Positions 1 through 9,164 of a stretch of 64,000 nt of DNA are shown one piece after another. The stretch's first letter is position 1, and each line of letters starts with the position of its first letter. The stretch spans positions 87,754 through 151,753 of the forward strand of contig CAYXYB010000005.1 of the NCBI GenBank assembly GCA_964469215.1. The letters run 5' to 3'. A program made the position numbers and the translations under genes. The DNA comes from SKPS01 sp964469215 (GTDB lineage Bacteria; Bacteroidota; Bacteroidia; Bacteroidales; SKPS01). A model generated the notes under the pieces. That model was not told the origin of the DNA and made no database searches. It saw only the letters and a program-made list of their open reading frames with translations.

Positions 1-2069
1 ATTGTACGTACAGGCCATGCCCTTATCCCGTTCGCTCCACCCACATAGAAGCTTTTCTCAAAAGGCAGAACGTTCATGTTTCCGTAAGGGTTGCCCAATC
101 CAAGATACAGGCGGGCAGCAATAACCTGATCTTTTTGCCGGAGCCTGAAAAACTGCCTGTAGTCAACATCACTTCTAAGATACTGTGCGTATGGAATATT
201 GAATATCAATGCAATACCCTCAGAATTGACAGGGTAATTCAAGGAACGCCTGAAAGTATTCACAAACAGTCCTGCCGACTCAAAGCTAAACCTCAGAAAC
301 GAATAACTCCTTCGTGTGGGTGCGCCCTGATTGTCTATCATCATATTCAGGGTTATTGCAGTGATTAGATGATCAGAGTAAGAGTTTCTGAGCCTCTGGT
401 CATCTAATGCTTTGATTTTTTCAATGAAAGAGGGAACTGGAGATATAGATACTGCATTTATTTCAAAGGGATTCAGGGCCATGATGATATTTGATCTCAA
501 CTGCCAGTCGTATCCTGAGGTGACCTTAAGCAGATATCTTTTATAATCGGGCCTCTCCTGAAAGTTTATACCACCCGAAAAACGGGTACGTGGTTTGAAG
601 GTTTTGCTCAGGCCTGAAAGCCTGACAGGTGATACGAACCGTGGAAACCTGAAGTCTATGTCTGCACCCAGCTCCAACGTGTTGAAAGGGAGGTTGTCAA
701 AGATAGTTGTTTCCACCTGATCCTTATCGAGGATTTTCTGAACCTCCATTGCTCCTTTAAAAGCGAGACTGACCACATCAGCACCTTTAAAGACATTTCT
801 GTTCTGGTAAACCAGGTATGTATTAACACCCGGATCTCCCGCCCTGTTGGTTGCATCGAGCCTTATTTCGTATGACTGGCGGTGCAGACGGGTTAGGTTT
901 ATATGGCAATCAAGCCATACGACATTATCCTCTCTAGTTTCCCCGCCGGCAACATCGGTAAAGGTTATTGAAATGTTGCTGAAGTTGGAAAGGTCCGACA
1001 GATAAAGGTATGTCAATTCAACATCCCTGAGATTATATAACTGTCCGGGTTCAATAAATATATTGTTAATGAGAACCTGAGGATTATACAAGTGGTATTC
1101 AGATTCATATAAATAGTACACACTCTTGCTGCCACCCTTACTTGCTACTGCAGCTTCGACAGGCAGTATCTGCATATCCTTTTTTACAAATGGCCCTTCA
1201 TATTCAGGATTAATATAAATATTCCTTATGCGGGCTGGCAAATGCTGCCTTATATAAACACTGTCACGGTTATTTTCATCAAAGAAACTTTGATCCAGAA
1301 TCTTAAGATAAATATCTAGGAAATTGCCGGGCATAAAAGTGTCGACCTCAACCACAATATAAGCTTTGTTAAAATGGTAATAACCGCTGTCTTTTAGTAT
1401 CCTTGTTATCCTATCACGTTCATTCTGAAGCACTTTTTCATCATAAGGAGCACCTTTTTTTATCAACGACTGCCCTGATGAAGCACCGTAAAGCAATCTG
1501 ATACCTGTTGATGGTATGTTGGTATTGATCTCTCTGATCCGATGCCCCGGACCCGGTTGGATATTGTAAGTTACAGAAGCCTTTTTTTTCCAGGTTCTGA
1601 TATCACGTTCGGCAATCGCATTGAAATGACCCCTGGTGACAAGGAACGACCCGAGCTGTACCAGTGTACGGTCGGCAGCAGAGGTGTCGAGAACTACGGG
1701 AGCCTCACCGTTCTTCATCACCCATAAACGGAAATTATTTTTCCTCTTCCAACCCCATTTCCTTAAAGGTGAGAATCCTGCAGAATCTGGAATATGTATA
1801 GCATCACCGAAGTTCCAGGCTGCAGCATAGAAAGGATATATCCTGAAAACCCTCTTGTTCGGCCTCTGCTGATGATATCTCTCAAGCTCACCTGCAGTGA
1901 AATTTATGTTTCCTGAATCACTATGAATAATAATCCTATTACGCTTCAGCAGGTATTCGCCATCATCGAGATTTCCGGTGACAGAACAACCTGAGACCAC
2001 AATCAGCAATATGAAAACATGCAGGTTGCGTAAGATGACAGATTTTAAAGTCTGCAATTTCAGGGTCAT
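1..2069 (-). CDS. TamL-like BamA/TamA-family outer-membrane lipoprotein, C-terminus cut by the window edge
   Basis: The minus strand is open from an ATG at 2069 to the window start (about 689 codons, no stop). The N-terminus is a lipoprotein signal: basic start, hydrophobic stretch, then VVSGC with the lipid-accepting Cys near residue 22. POTRA-like sequence follows (a YNIQPGPGHRIREI stretch near 165-180), and the distal third shows barrel-type text ending FYVGGANGIRAWPVRT, typical of the Omp85/surface-antigen family. A lipidated Omp85 protein in Bacteroidota is usually called TamL, a partner in outer-membrane protein assembly (family knowledge). Its start lies 4 nt after the stop of the upstream secreted protein, so the two are probably cotranscribed. 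The true C-terminus is outside the window. Confidence 0.85.
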   Translation of the reverse strand, partial: MTLKLQTLKSVILRNLHVFILLIVVSGCSVTGNLDDGEYLLKRNRIIIHSDSGNINFTAGELERYHQQRPNKRVFRIYPFYAAAWNFGDAIHIPDSAGFSPLRKWGWKRKNNFRLWVMKNGEAPVVLDTSAADRTLVQLGSFLVTRGHFNAIAERDIRTWKKKASVTYNIQPGPGHRIREINTNIPSTGIRLLYGASSGQSLIKKGAPYDEKVLQNERDRITRILKDSGYYHFNKAYIVVEVDTFMPGNFLDIYLKILDQSFFDENNRDSVYIRQHLPARIRNIYINPEYEGPFVKKDMQILPVEAAVASKGGSKSVYYLYESEYHLYNPQVLINNIFIEPGQLYNLRDVELTYLYLSDLSNFSNISITFTDVAGGETREDNVVWLDCHINLTRLHRQSYEIRLDATNRAGDPGVNTYLVYQNRNVFKGADVVSLAFKGAMEVQKILDKDQVETTIFDNLPFNTLELGADIDFRFPRFVSPVRLSGLSKTFKPRTRFSGGINFQERPDYKRYLLKVTSGYDWQLRSNIIMALNPFEINAVSISPVPSFIEKIKALDDQRLRNSYSDHLITAITLNMMIDNQGAPTRRSYSFLRFSFESAGLFVNTFRRSLNYPVNSEGIALIFNIPYAQYLRSDVDYRQFFRLRQKDQVIAARLYLGLGNPYGNMNVLPFEKSFYVGGANGIRAWPVRT

Positions 2070-2073
2070 ATAT

Positions 2074-3666
2074 CTATTCAAAAGCGAGTTTATTGCAAAA
2101 ATAAACGGTACGTGACCTTCCTTCATTATTTCTGATGGTTTGTCTGCCCCATACCAGGAAAAAGTTATCATACCATCGTGCCATATTCATCGAGATATTT
2201 TCTCTGACACGATCTCCCGGAGTGGGTAGTTCAACGGGATAACTCTCTTTGTCGACCACAACTTCGTTTGCCCTGATAACCCTGAACCACACCCTTCCCT
2301 CATGAGCATAAACAAGAACCACCTCGTCAGAAAACGGCAGCAGGCTGAGTCGTGTGATAAGTTGTTTATCAAGAATGTTTGATGCTTCGAAGCTGTTTTC
2401 CCATACAATCCTGCCCTCCTGGTCGAAAGCCACCACAATTGCATGCTGATATCGGAATCCTTTAAAAACCCATCTCCCGCCGGTATCGTAAAATCCCGGA
2501 TAATAACCGTAGAATGAATAAGGCATATAATAACTCTGCATACGGTTATCATATTCATATTCCGGATAATATGTCTCTCCCACGATTATCAGATTATCGT
2601 TCTGGACATAAGGTTTTTCGTGTAACAGCACCCTGAACGCCATCTGGTCTCTCTGTCCTCTTCTGACGTTAGTCTGACTGTCGCGGGCATTAGACCTTAT
2701 ACCTGCACTGACCAGATGCCTGAACGTGCTAAATGGATACAAAGTTGGCGAAGCTTCTGAAGATTCTACCAGTGTTGCAAAAAAGAAACCTGTAGCGAGA
2801 AAGGGTTCATCACTGTCCCAATACCTTTTCTCTGCACTTCCATAGGTTCCGGCTAAAGCATAAGGGATTTTATCAGTTTTAACGATACATACATCAGTGA
2901 AATACCTTTCAGGTGTGCTTTTCAGAATACCTTTTTCATTCAAAACAGAATCTTTGCCTGATATCCCGAATACCATGATCTTTCGCATGTACTTTCCTTC
3001 ATCAGCAGATAGTGCCACAATCAGTCCGTTATTATCAGGAGCGGCATACATAATCTCCTCTAATCCCGGTATCTTCCAGCCCTTAACAGACAATTCGCCT
3101 TCTGACATGCTTCCGGAGATACAAACAAGTTCAGGTGATTCGCCCGTTGCCCCAAATGCCCTGGCGATCTTTCTCATCCCTTTGGCCGGGGACCGGCTTA
3201 TACCACATAAAAAAATATCGCTGCCTGCCACCCTGAAAACAGGAAGCTCCAGGGCATGCCCTTCAAGCCTGAAACGTTTTGTTACATGTTTCTTCTCTTT
3301 AAGGTCATATATCACGATATCGCCGGAGGTTAGAGGCTGATCATGAAAAAATAGAAAATTAACATAGTTTTTACCGGTTTTCCATCCGGCAAAATATCCA
3401 CCTTTATCGACATTGAAAATGTTTCTGTATAGTTCTCTGAACGAAACATCGTAATGTATCATCTCCCAGGCAGTAACCCTTCTGCCCCGGATCTCCGTAG
3501 CTCTGAAAACGACAACTCCATCACCACCTGCAGGAATAGTAAAATAGGGCAGGTTAAGGTTTGATGCCTCCAGTTCAAGCCTCACAATATCCTGAGCTGA
3601 TGAATGTTTCAGCATCCATGCGTTAATGATTACAAGAAGAATTACAAACCAGGCTTTACGATGCAT
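2074..3666 (-). CDS. Secreted protein of unknown function, 530 aa
   Basis: The protein opens with a Sec signal peptide (basic start, hydrophobic stretch to about residue 24, AQ cleavage site). I do not recognise a family. The body alternates short beta-like stretches, and phrases such as GLIVALSADEGKYMRKIMVFG and HAIVVAFDQEGRIVWEN resemble strands of a beta-propeller that reads or reports values, but no clear repeat is visible. A Tyr/Gly/Pro-rich segment (around residues 375-400) interrupts it. It probably sits in the periplasm or at the outer membrane. The gene ends 4 nt before the TamL-like lipoprotein, so a role beside that assembly factor is possible but only inferred from position. Confidence 0.75.
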   Translation of the reverse strand: MHRKAWFVILLVIINAWMLKHSSAQDIVRLELEASNLNLPYFTIPAGGDGVVVFRATEIRGRRVTAWEMIHYDVSFRELYRNIFNVDKGGYFAGWKTGKNYVNFLFFHDQPLTSGDIVIYDLKEKKHVTKRFRLEGHALELPVFRVAGSDIFLCGISRSPAKGMRKIARAFGATGESPELVCISGSMSEGELSVKGWKIPGLEEIMYAAPDNNGLIVALSADEGKYMRKIMVFGISGKDSVLNEKGILKSTPERYFTDVCIVKTDKIPYALAGTYGSAEKRYWDSDEPFLATGFFFATLVESSEASPTLYPFSTFRHLVSAGIRSNARDSQTNVRRGQRDQMAFRVLLHEKPYVQNDNLIIVGETYYPEYEYDNRMQSYYMPYSFYGYYPGFYDTGGRWVFKGFRYQHAIVVAFDQEGRIVWENSFEASNILDKQLITRLSLLPFSDEVVLVYAHEGRVWFRVIRANEVVVDKESYPVELPTPGDRVRENISMNMARWYDNFFLVWGRQTIRNNEGRSRTVYFCNKLAFE

Positions 3667-3707
3667 CCTAATAAATAATGGTGAAACAAAGATAGTTTTT
3701 TTCGTCC

Positions 3708-3752
3708 AATCGTCTGATCGGTTAATCGTCTGATCGGTAAATCGTCAATTGG
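3708..3752. repeat. 16-bp tandem repeat overlapping the 3' end of rdgB
   Basis: AATCGTCTGATCGGTT (3708-3723) is followed directly by the same unit with one change (3724-3739) and a truncated, diverged third copy (3740-3752). The rdgB stop codon (3745-3747) lies in the third copy, so the last residues of RdgB are written partly by repeat DNA. The period is 16, unlike the 7-nt arrays elsewhere in the window. Confidence 0.8.
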
Positions 3753-4362
3753 TTTTTGATAATCTGCTAATTAACAGAAATTCTGCCATTTTGCGAAGGG
3801 CCTGGTAGCGGTGGCTGATGCGGTTCTTCTCCTCTTCTGACATGGCGGCAAATGATTTATCAAAGCCGTCGGGTCTGAAAACGGGATCGTACCCGAATCC
3901 TTCCTGCCCATCAGGAGCAGTAAGTATCTCTCCGTTTACAACTCCTTCGAAAAAGTACTCTTCCCCTTCATTAATAAGGCTTATGACAGTTCTGAACCGT
4001 GCCCTGCGGTTGGTGGCTCCCTCCATCCTGCCAAGGAGTAACCTTATATTGTTACCGGCATTTGCATCGTCACCGGCATACCGGGCAGAATGAACACCGG
4101 GAGCACCATTGAGGCACTCAACCTCAAGACCGGTATCGTCAGAAAAACAGTCGAGGCTGCTCAGTGAATGTGCAAAAGCCGATTTGGCTGATGCATTACC
4201 TTCAAGTGTATCCTCCTCCTCAGGGATATCATCGTTAAACCCGATGTCACGCATGTTTTTCAGATCTAAACAGCTTTCGAGACCCGCAGCATTAAGTATT
4301 GCCTTTGCCTCCCTGAATTTATGGCTGTTGAGGGTGGCCATCAGAAGTGTTCTCTTCTTCAT
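3745..4362 (-). CDS. rdgB: RdgB/HAM1-family non-canonical purine NTP pyrophosphatase
   Basis: This 205-aa protein hydrolyses dITP/XTP-type nucleotides to monophosphates and so keeps deaminated purines out of DNA (family knowledge). Family signatures are in order: N-terminal ATLNSHKFREA, the SDDTGLEVECLNGAPGVHSA block with the acidic metal/substrate residues near 75-95, GFGYDPVF near 155, and SHRYQAL near 183. Length is normal for the family. It lies downstream of the YifB gene on the same strand with a 70-nt gap. The last residues and stop run into a small tandem repeat. Confidence 0.95.
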   Translation of the reverse strand: MKKRTLLMATLNSHKFREAKAILNAAGLESCLDLKNMRDIGFNDDIPEEEDTLEGNASAKSAFAHSLSSLDCFSDDTGLEVECLNGAPGVHSARYAGDDANAGNNIRLLLGRMEGATNRRARFRTVISLINEGEEYFFEGVVNGEILTAPDGQEGFGYDPVFRPDGFDKSFAAMSEEEKNRISHRYQALRKMAEFLLISRLSKTN

Positions 4363-4432
4363 AAGACTTATATCTGGTGATTTGAATTCTTCTGCAGCAA
4401 AGATATTAATAAGAGCTCATTTACTAATTACC

Positions 4433-5971
4433 TCACCCCGCCCAATTTTTCCTGTCGAGGCTGCGGAAGTGAATTGCTTCGGCCATGTGATGAGCTTCGA
4501 TGTTTGGAGATGCTTCGAGGTCGGCAACAGTTCTTGACACTTTGAGTATCCTGTCGTAGGCTCTTGCAGAGAGGCCAAGTTTCTCCATGGCATTTTTCAG
4601 GATTGCAGAGCCTGCCTGGTCAGTTTTACAGAACTGTCGCAGCGCCCTGCTGTTCATGTGTGCATTGCAGTATATGCCCGGCATGTCGCTGAACCGCGCT
4701 TCCTGAATTTTTCGTGCTTTAATCACCCTCTCTCTTACCGCCTGGCTTTTTTCTGTGTCGGAGGTGCGGCTGAGCTCCTTGTAGGGAACCGGAGTTACCT
4801 CAATATGTATGTCTATGCGGTCGATCAGCGGCCCCGATATCTTGTTGAGATATTTCTGCACCACACCCTGGGCACACACACAGGCTTTTTCCGGGTGGTT
4901 GTAGAAGCCACAGGGGCATGGGTTCATGGAGGCGATAAGCATAAAGCTGGCAGGGTAATCGACACTAAAGCGGGCGCGTGCTATTGTCACACGGCGTTCC
5001 TCCATGGGCTGCCTCATCACCTCCAGCACCGACCTTTTAAACTCCGGCAGTTCATCCAGAAACAGAACTCCGTTGTGGGCAAGTGATATCTCACCCGGCT
5101 GTGGCCAGGAGCCGCCACCGACAAGAGCCACATCGGATATTGTATGGTGAGGTGCCCTGAAAGGCCTTACGGTGATGAGTCCTTTTTGCCTCCTCAGTTT
5201 GCCGGCAACGGAATGTATCTTCGTTGTTTCAAGAGCTTCCTGCAGTTGCAAAGGCGGCAGAATTGAGGGGAGGCGATGGGCAAGCATTGTCTTCCCGGCA
5301 CCGGGAGGGCCGATAAGCAAAGCATTATGCCCACCGGCAGCTGCAATCTCAAGAGCCCTTTTTATATTCTCCTGCCCTTTGACATCAGAAAAATCAAACT
5401 CGTAGTTCCTCACACCCGTGGAAAAAGCTTCACGTGTATTCACCTCAACAGGCTTAAGTACCGATTGCTCATTGAAAACCGAAATCACCTCCCTTAGGCC
5501 CTCGGCACCGTAAACATCAATATTGTCGACAATGGCAGCCTCCATAACATTGCTCTTTGGCACGATCAACCCTTTGAATCCTTCCTTCCGCGCCTGGATT
5601 GCAATAGGCAATGCTCCCTTTATCGGTTTCAGCGAGCCATCAAGTGATAACTCACCCATAACGATAAAGCTGCCTGTGTGTTCATGCTTTATCTGTTCAG
5701 ACGCAGCAAGGATGCCGATAGCAATCGGAAGGTCATATGCAGAACCCTCCTTGCGTAAATCAGCCGGGGCCATATTGATAACTATCTTTTTGCCGGGGAT
5801 CTTGTAACCGTTAAATTTCAATGCTGATTCAATCCTCTGATGACTCTCCTTAACGGCATTGTCAGGTAATCCTACCAGCATAAAGTTTACACCCTGATCG
5901 ATGTTAACCTCAACGGTTATAGTGATGGCATCAATTCCAAGGATTGTGCTGCCAAAAGTTTTTACAAGCAT
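4433..5971 (-). CDS. YifB/ComM-family Mg-chelatase-like AAA+ ATPase
   Basis: The 512-aa protein has the YifB architecture: an N-terminal Lon-protease-like ChlI domain (residues 1-170), a central Mg-chelatase AAA+ module and a C-terminal helical domain. Walker A is GPPGAGKTML (near 218), Walker B is VLFLDELPEF (near 305), and the SMNPCPCGFYNHP segment with a Cys cluster follows. ComM, the studied member, is a hexameric helicase that extends branch migration during natural transformation (family knowledge). Here the role is inferred. The ATG at 5971 is well placed, and a strong inverted repeat lies 58 bp upstream. Confidence 0.93.
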   Translation of the reverse strand: MLVKTFGSTILGIDAITITVEVNIDQGVNFMLVGLPDNAVKESHQRIESALKFNGYKIPGKKIVINMAPADLRKEGSAYDLPIAIGILAASEQIKHEHTGSFIVMGELSLDGSLKPIKGALPIAIQARKEGFKGLIVPKSNVMEAAIVDNIDVYGAEGLREVISVFNEQSVLKPVEVNTREAFSTGVRNYEFDFSDVKGQENIKRALEIAAAGGHNALLIGPPGAGKTMLAHRLPSILPPLQLQEALETTKIHSVAGKLRRQKGLITVRPFRAPHHTISDVALVGGGSWPQPGEISLAHNGVLFLDELPEFKRSVLEVMRQPMEERRVTIARARFSVDYPASFMLIASMNPCPCGFYNHPEKACVCAQGVVQKYLNKISGPLIDRIDIHIEVTPVPYKELSRTSDTEKSQAVRERVIKARKIQEARFSDMPGIYCNAHMNSRALRQFCKTDQAGSAILKNAMEKLGLSARAYDRILKVSRTVADLEASPNIEAHHMAEAIHFRSLDRKNWAG

Positions 5972-6028
5972 AATGTCAGGTAACTTTTACTGTATGTTTG
6001 CCTGAAACCAGAATAAAGGAAACTTTTA

Positions 6029-6050
6029 CGCAACAATTTATATTGTTGCG
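6029..6050 (-). terminator. Perfect 9-bp inverted repeat between the biotin-carrier gene and yifB
   Basis: CGCAACAAT (6029-6037) and its exact reverse complement (6042-6050) surround a 4-nt loop. It lies just past the end of the biotin-carrier gene, read from the minus strand, so it could be a transcription terminator, although the following tract (TAAAAGTTT) is only moderately U-rich. It is also upstream of yifB, so an operator role is the alternative. Confidence 0.45.
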
Positions 6051-6094
6051 ATATAACAGTTTGATATTGAATTGAAAAAATAAGGGAGTAATAT

Positions 6095-6448
6095 TTATCT
6101 GATCCTCACCAGAACATCATCTTTTGACACCCTTTCTCCAACCTTAACCAGGATCTCATCAACAACACCTCCTTCTGTGGCAAGCAGGTCGTTTTTCATC
6201 TTCATAGCTTCCAGCACAACCAGTTTATCACCGGTTTTCACTTTCGCACCTTTATCAACATAAAGTTTTCTGATAATACCGGGTATCACTGCCTTCACCA
6301 CTTTAAGGTTAACAGGCTCCCAAGGCTTGCGGTTAATGTATTTATCACTCAGTGTAGTGTCATACACACTATCACCCATCTGAAACTCCACGATTTTATC
6401 CTCAGGTATCGGATCGGGTTCTTCAGGATACAGTATATTTTCATCCAT
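6095..6448 (-). CDS. Biotin/lipoyl-attachment carrier protein (acyl-CoA carboxylase or decarboxylase gamma-type subunit)
   Basis: The 117-aa protein carries a C-terminal biotinyl domain with the attachment site LEAMKMKND, the Lys of MKM near residue 83 being the biotinylated residue. The N-terminal 45 residues are acidic and Pro-rich. In this family the carrier moves CO2 between a carboxylase or decarboxylase and a carboxyltransferase. It starts 12 nt after the stop of the carboxyltransferase gene, so the two form an operon. No biotin carboxylase or membrane decarboxylase subunit is in the window, so whether the complex is propionyl-CoA carboxylase or sodium-pumping methylmalonyl-CoA decarboxylase cannot be decided here. 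Confidence 0.9.
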   Translation of the reverse strand: MDENILYPEEPDPIPEDKIVEFQMGDSVYDTTLSDKYINRKPWEPVNLKVVKAVIPGIIRKLYVDKGAKVKTGDKLVVLEAMKMKNDLLATEGGVVDEILVKVGERVSKDDVLVRIR

Positions 6449-6460
6449 AGCTGAAAGTTT

Positions 6461-8008
6461 TTAGAATGGAGGTATGCCATGCTTTTTAGCAGGGCCTTTC
6501 ACATCTTTATTTTTGGATATTTCCAGTGCATGCAGCACAAACTTGCGTGTTTCGGAAGGTTCAATCACTGCATCAACATAGCCGTAAGCAGCAGCCACGT
6601 ATGGGTTGGCAAACTTTTCCTTGTATTCCTTAATCTTAAGTTTGCGCATCTCTTCAGGATTTTCTGCCGTTGTGATCTCCCTTCTGAAGATAATGTTTGC
6701 AGCACCTTCGGGGCCCATAACGGCGATTTCGGCAGTGGGCCATGCAAAGACAAAGTCGGCACGGAGGTGGGTGGAGCACATTGCTATATATCCTCCTCCG
6801 TATGCCTTCCGGAGGATGACCGTTGCTTTGGGAACAGTTGCTTCACTATAGGCATAAAGCACCTTAGCTCCATGCCTTATAACTCCTGCATGTTCCTGGT
6901 CAATGCCGGGAAGGTATCCCGGAAGGTCGACAAGTGTAACAAGTGGTATGTTGAATGAATCGCAGAATCTGATAAACCTTGCAGCTTTATCTGATGAGTC
7001 AACATCGAGTACCCCGGCTAGAACCAGAGGCTGGTTGGCTACAAAGCCCACAGTCTGTCCGTTCATTCTGGCAAACCCTACTACAATGTTTGCAGCCCAT
7101 AACTTCTGAACCTCGAAAAACTTTGAATCATCACAAATCGCCATTATGATGTTTCGCACATCATAAGGTTGTTTTGGATTTGTCGGAAATATTGAATCGA
7201 TCCGATACGACCGTGATCGCGGGTTTTTAGCCGGATAAGGATCGGCGGTTTTTGTGTTGTTCCAGGGTATGTAACTTACCAGCTCGATAATCTGTTCAAA
7301 ACACTCCTGCTCACTTTCGGAATAGAAATGTGCATTACCGGTTATTGAAGCGTGAACCTTTGCTCCCCCCAAGTCCTCCATTGAGATCTCTTCACCGATG
7401 ACTGTTCTGATTACCTCAGGGCCGGTGATAAACATCTTTGATATTTTGTCGACAACAAAAACAAAGTCTGTGAGTGCCGGTGAGTACACTGCACCTCCTG
7501 CACACGGACCCAGTATGACCGAAATCTGCGGAATGTAACCCGATGCCTGGGTGTTGCGGTAGAAGATCTCGCCATAACCGGCCAGTGAGTTAACTCCTTC
7601 CTGTATCCTGGCGCCCCCTGAGTCGTTTATACCTATGATGGGAACCTTCAGCTTCATCGCATGATCCATGATCTTGGCTATTTTCTTGGCATGCATGTAT
7701 CCAAGAGAGCCACCGGCAACTGTAAAATCCTGAGCATAGATAGCCACTGGATGTCCCTGAATTGTACCTGTTCCGGTAACAACACCATCACCGGGAAGAT
7801 ACTTCTTGTCCATGTCGAAGTCCTTGCCGGCATGCTCTACAAACATATCATACTCATGGAAAGACTCTTTGTCAAGAATTGCAAGGATACGCTCACGGGC
7901 TGTAAGTTTTCCTGTGGCCTTCTGCTTCTCTATCGCTTGAGAACCACCACCCTTAACAGCCTCCTGCATCCGCTTCTTAAGATCAATGGTCTTGGTTTTT
8001 AACGACAT
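6461..8008 (-). CDS. Acyl-CoA carboxyltransferase (methylmalonyl-CoA decarboxylase alpha / propionyl-CoA carboxylase beta type)
   Basis: The 515-aa length and sequence match the carboxyltransferase family. It has the N-terminal ARERILAILDKESFHEYD block, the acyl-CoA oxyanion region INDSGGARIQEGV (near 125) and the C-terminal crotonase half with LVDLPGYLPGIDQEHAG (near 360) and RKAYGGGYIAMCS (near 400). It transfers the carboxyl group between biotin and propionyl-CoA or methylmalonyl-CoA (family knowledge), a step in succinate/propionate fermentation or propionate uptake. A clear Bacteroidota-type promoter lies about 80 nt upstream. It heads the operon with the biotin carrier. Confidence 0.93.
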   Translation of the reverse strand: MSLKTKTIDLKKRMQEAVKGGGSQAIEKQKATGKLTARERILAILDKESFHEYDMFVEHAGKDFDMDKKYLPGDGVVTGTGTIQGHPVAIYAQDFTVAGGSLGYMHAKKIAKIMDHAMKLKVPIIGINDSGGARIQEGVNSLAGYGEIFYRNTQASGYIPQISVILGPCAGGAVYSPALTDFVFVVDKISKMFITGPEVIRTVIGEEISMEDLGGAKVHASITGNAHFYSESEQECFEQIIELVSYIPWNNTKTADPYPAKNPRSRSYRIDSIFPTNPKQPYDVRNIIMAICDDSKFFEVQKLWAANIVVGFARMNGQTVGFVANQPLVLAGVLDVDSSDKAARFIRFCDSFNIPLVTLVDLPGYLPGIDQEHAGVIRHGAKVLYAYSEATVPKATVILRKAYGGGYIAMCSTHLRADFVFAWPTAEIAVMGPEGAANIIFRREITTAENPEEMRKLKIKEYKEKFANPYVAAAYGYVDAVIEPSETRKFVLHALEISKNKDVKGPAKKHGIPPF

Positions 8009-8085
8009 GACGTTTCAGTTTAATTATCAATGGTTTAAATGGCTTTTACACAAAACACAGGGAAAGACCCCCCTTTTCCCGACTG

Positions 8086-8115
8086 CAAATATAATCCTTT
8101 TTTAATCCGATGCAA
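8086..8115 (-). promoter_or_regulatory. Bacteroidota-type promoter for the carboxyltransferase operon
   Basis: On the minus strand TATATTTG (8093-8086) fits the -7 form TAnnTTTG, and TTG (8115-8113) lies 19 nt upstream, the expected -33 spacing. Transcription would begin near 8078, giving a leader of about 70 nt. Confidence 0.65.
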
Positions 8116-8236
8116 CCCCTTTCAAACCCGGACACCAGAAAAGCAAAGGGTTCAACACCATAACAAGTTGTAAATTGGTCTTTTAAGAGGTAGTATATAG
8201 TGATGCAAAAAAAATTAAAAAAAATTCACCATTTTG

Positions 8237-8266
8237 TTGCAATCAATATTTCTATGATTACTTTTG
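8237..8266 (+). promoter_or_regulatory. Bacteroidota-type promoter for the SPFH operon
   Basis: TACTTTTG (8259-8266) fits TAnnTTTG, with TTG at 8237-8239, 19 nt upstream. The SPFH start codon follows 33 nt later. The divergent region 8009-8299 otherwise holds no gene that I can see. Confidence 0.6.
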
Positions 8267-8299
8267 TGATATTATTTTAATATCAAATTGCTATAAAAA

Positions 8300-9154
8300 A
8301 TGGAAAAAGAAAAAAGACTTTCATCCTCGCTGGGATACTTTGGTTTATTGATATCCCTTGCATTGCTCATCGTACCGGTATGGTTCACTATTGCAACCCT
8401 TAACTTCTGGTGGCTGATTTTGCTTGTGGCAGACATTTTCTGCTGGATAGGTCTGCAAATAGTAAATCCAAACGAATCATGCGTTCTGGTTTTATTCGGA
8501 AAATATGCCGGTACCCTTAAGAAGAACGGATTTTACTGGGTTAATCCTTTTTATCACCGGAAGAGGATCTCGTTGCGTGCAAGAAACCTCAACAGTGAGC
8601 CCATCAAGGTGAACGACAAGATTGGCAATCCTGTGATGATAGGGATAGTACTTGTATGGAGGGTTGAGAACACATTCAAGGCTGCATTCGAGGTGGATGA
8701 TTACTGGCGTTTTGTTGATATACAAAGTGAGGCAGCGATAAGGAAACTTGCAGGAGCATATCCGTATGACAATTTTGATGATGACCAGAAGGAGATTTCT
8801 TTGAGGTCGGGTGGCGAAGAGGTAAATCATCAGCTTGAGACGGAACTATGTGAGAGGCTTGAGTTTGCGGGGATACAGGTGTTGGAGGCAAGGATTGCCT
8901 ACCTGGCATACGCATCTGAGATTGCGAGTGCGATGCTCAGAAGGCAGCAGGCGTCAGCAATTGTTGCTGCAAGGCAACAAATAGTAAATGGTGCTGTAAG
9001 CATGGTTGAGATGGCCCTTGATCAGTTATCGGCAAAGCACATTATAGACCTGGATGAAGAGAAGAAGGCAGCGATGGTGAGCAACCTGATGGTAGTGCTC
9101 TGTTCCGATAAGGATGCAAGCCCGGTAATAAATACAGGCACGCTGCATCAGTAA
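8300..9154 (+). CDS. SPFH (stomatin/prohibitin/flotillin) domain membrane protein
   Basis: The 284-aa protein has two adjacent N-terminal hydrophobic segments (about 12-33 and 34-52) followed by an SPFH/band-7 domain (about 55-230). The PNESCVLVLFGKYAGTL and GFYWVNPFY phrases are typical of the family, as is the Ala/Gln-rich helix ending in RRQQASAIVAARQQIV. SPFH proteins oligomerise on membranes and organise microdomains or proteases (family knowledge). It leads a tight operon: the ribbon-helix-helix gene starts 11 nt after its stop, then a GOLPH3-like gene. The cargo or partner is not evident. Confidence 0.88.
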   Translation: MEKEKRLSSSLGYFGLLISLALLIVPVWFTIATLNFWWLILLVADIFCWIGLQIVNPNESCVLVLFGKYAGTLKKNGFYWVNPFYHRKRISLRARNLNSEPIKVNDKIGNPVMIGIVLVWRVENTFKAAFEVDDYWRFVDIQSEAAIRKLAGAYPYDNFDDDQKEISLRSGGEEVNHQLETELCERLEFAGIQVLEARIAYLAYASEIASAMLRRQQASAIVAARQQIVNGAVSMVEMALDQLSAKHIIDLDEEKKAAMVSNLMVVLCSDKDASPVINTGTLHQ

Positions 9155-9164
9155 AACCTGTCTG

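Noticed and set aside
4658..5086. Long plus-strand frame opposite yifB
   Set aside because: It is a shadow of a strongly supported ATPase gene on the other strand.
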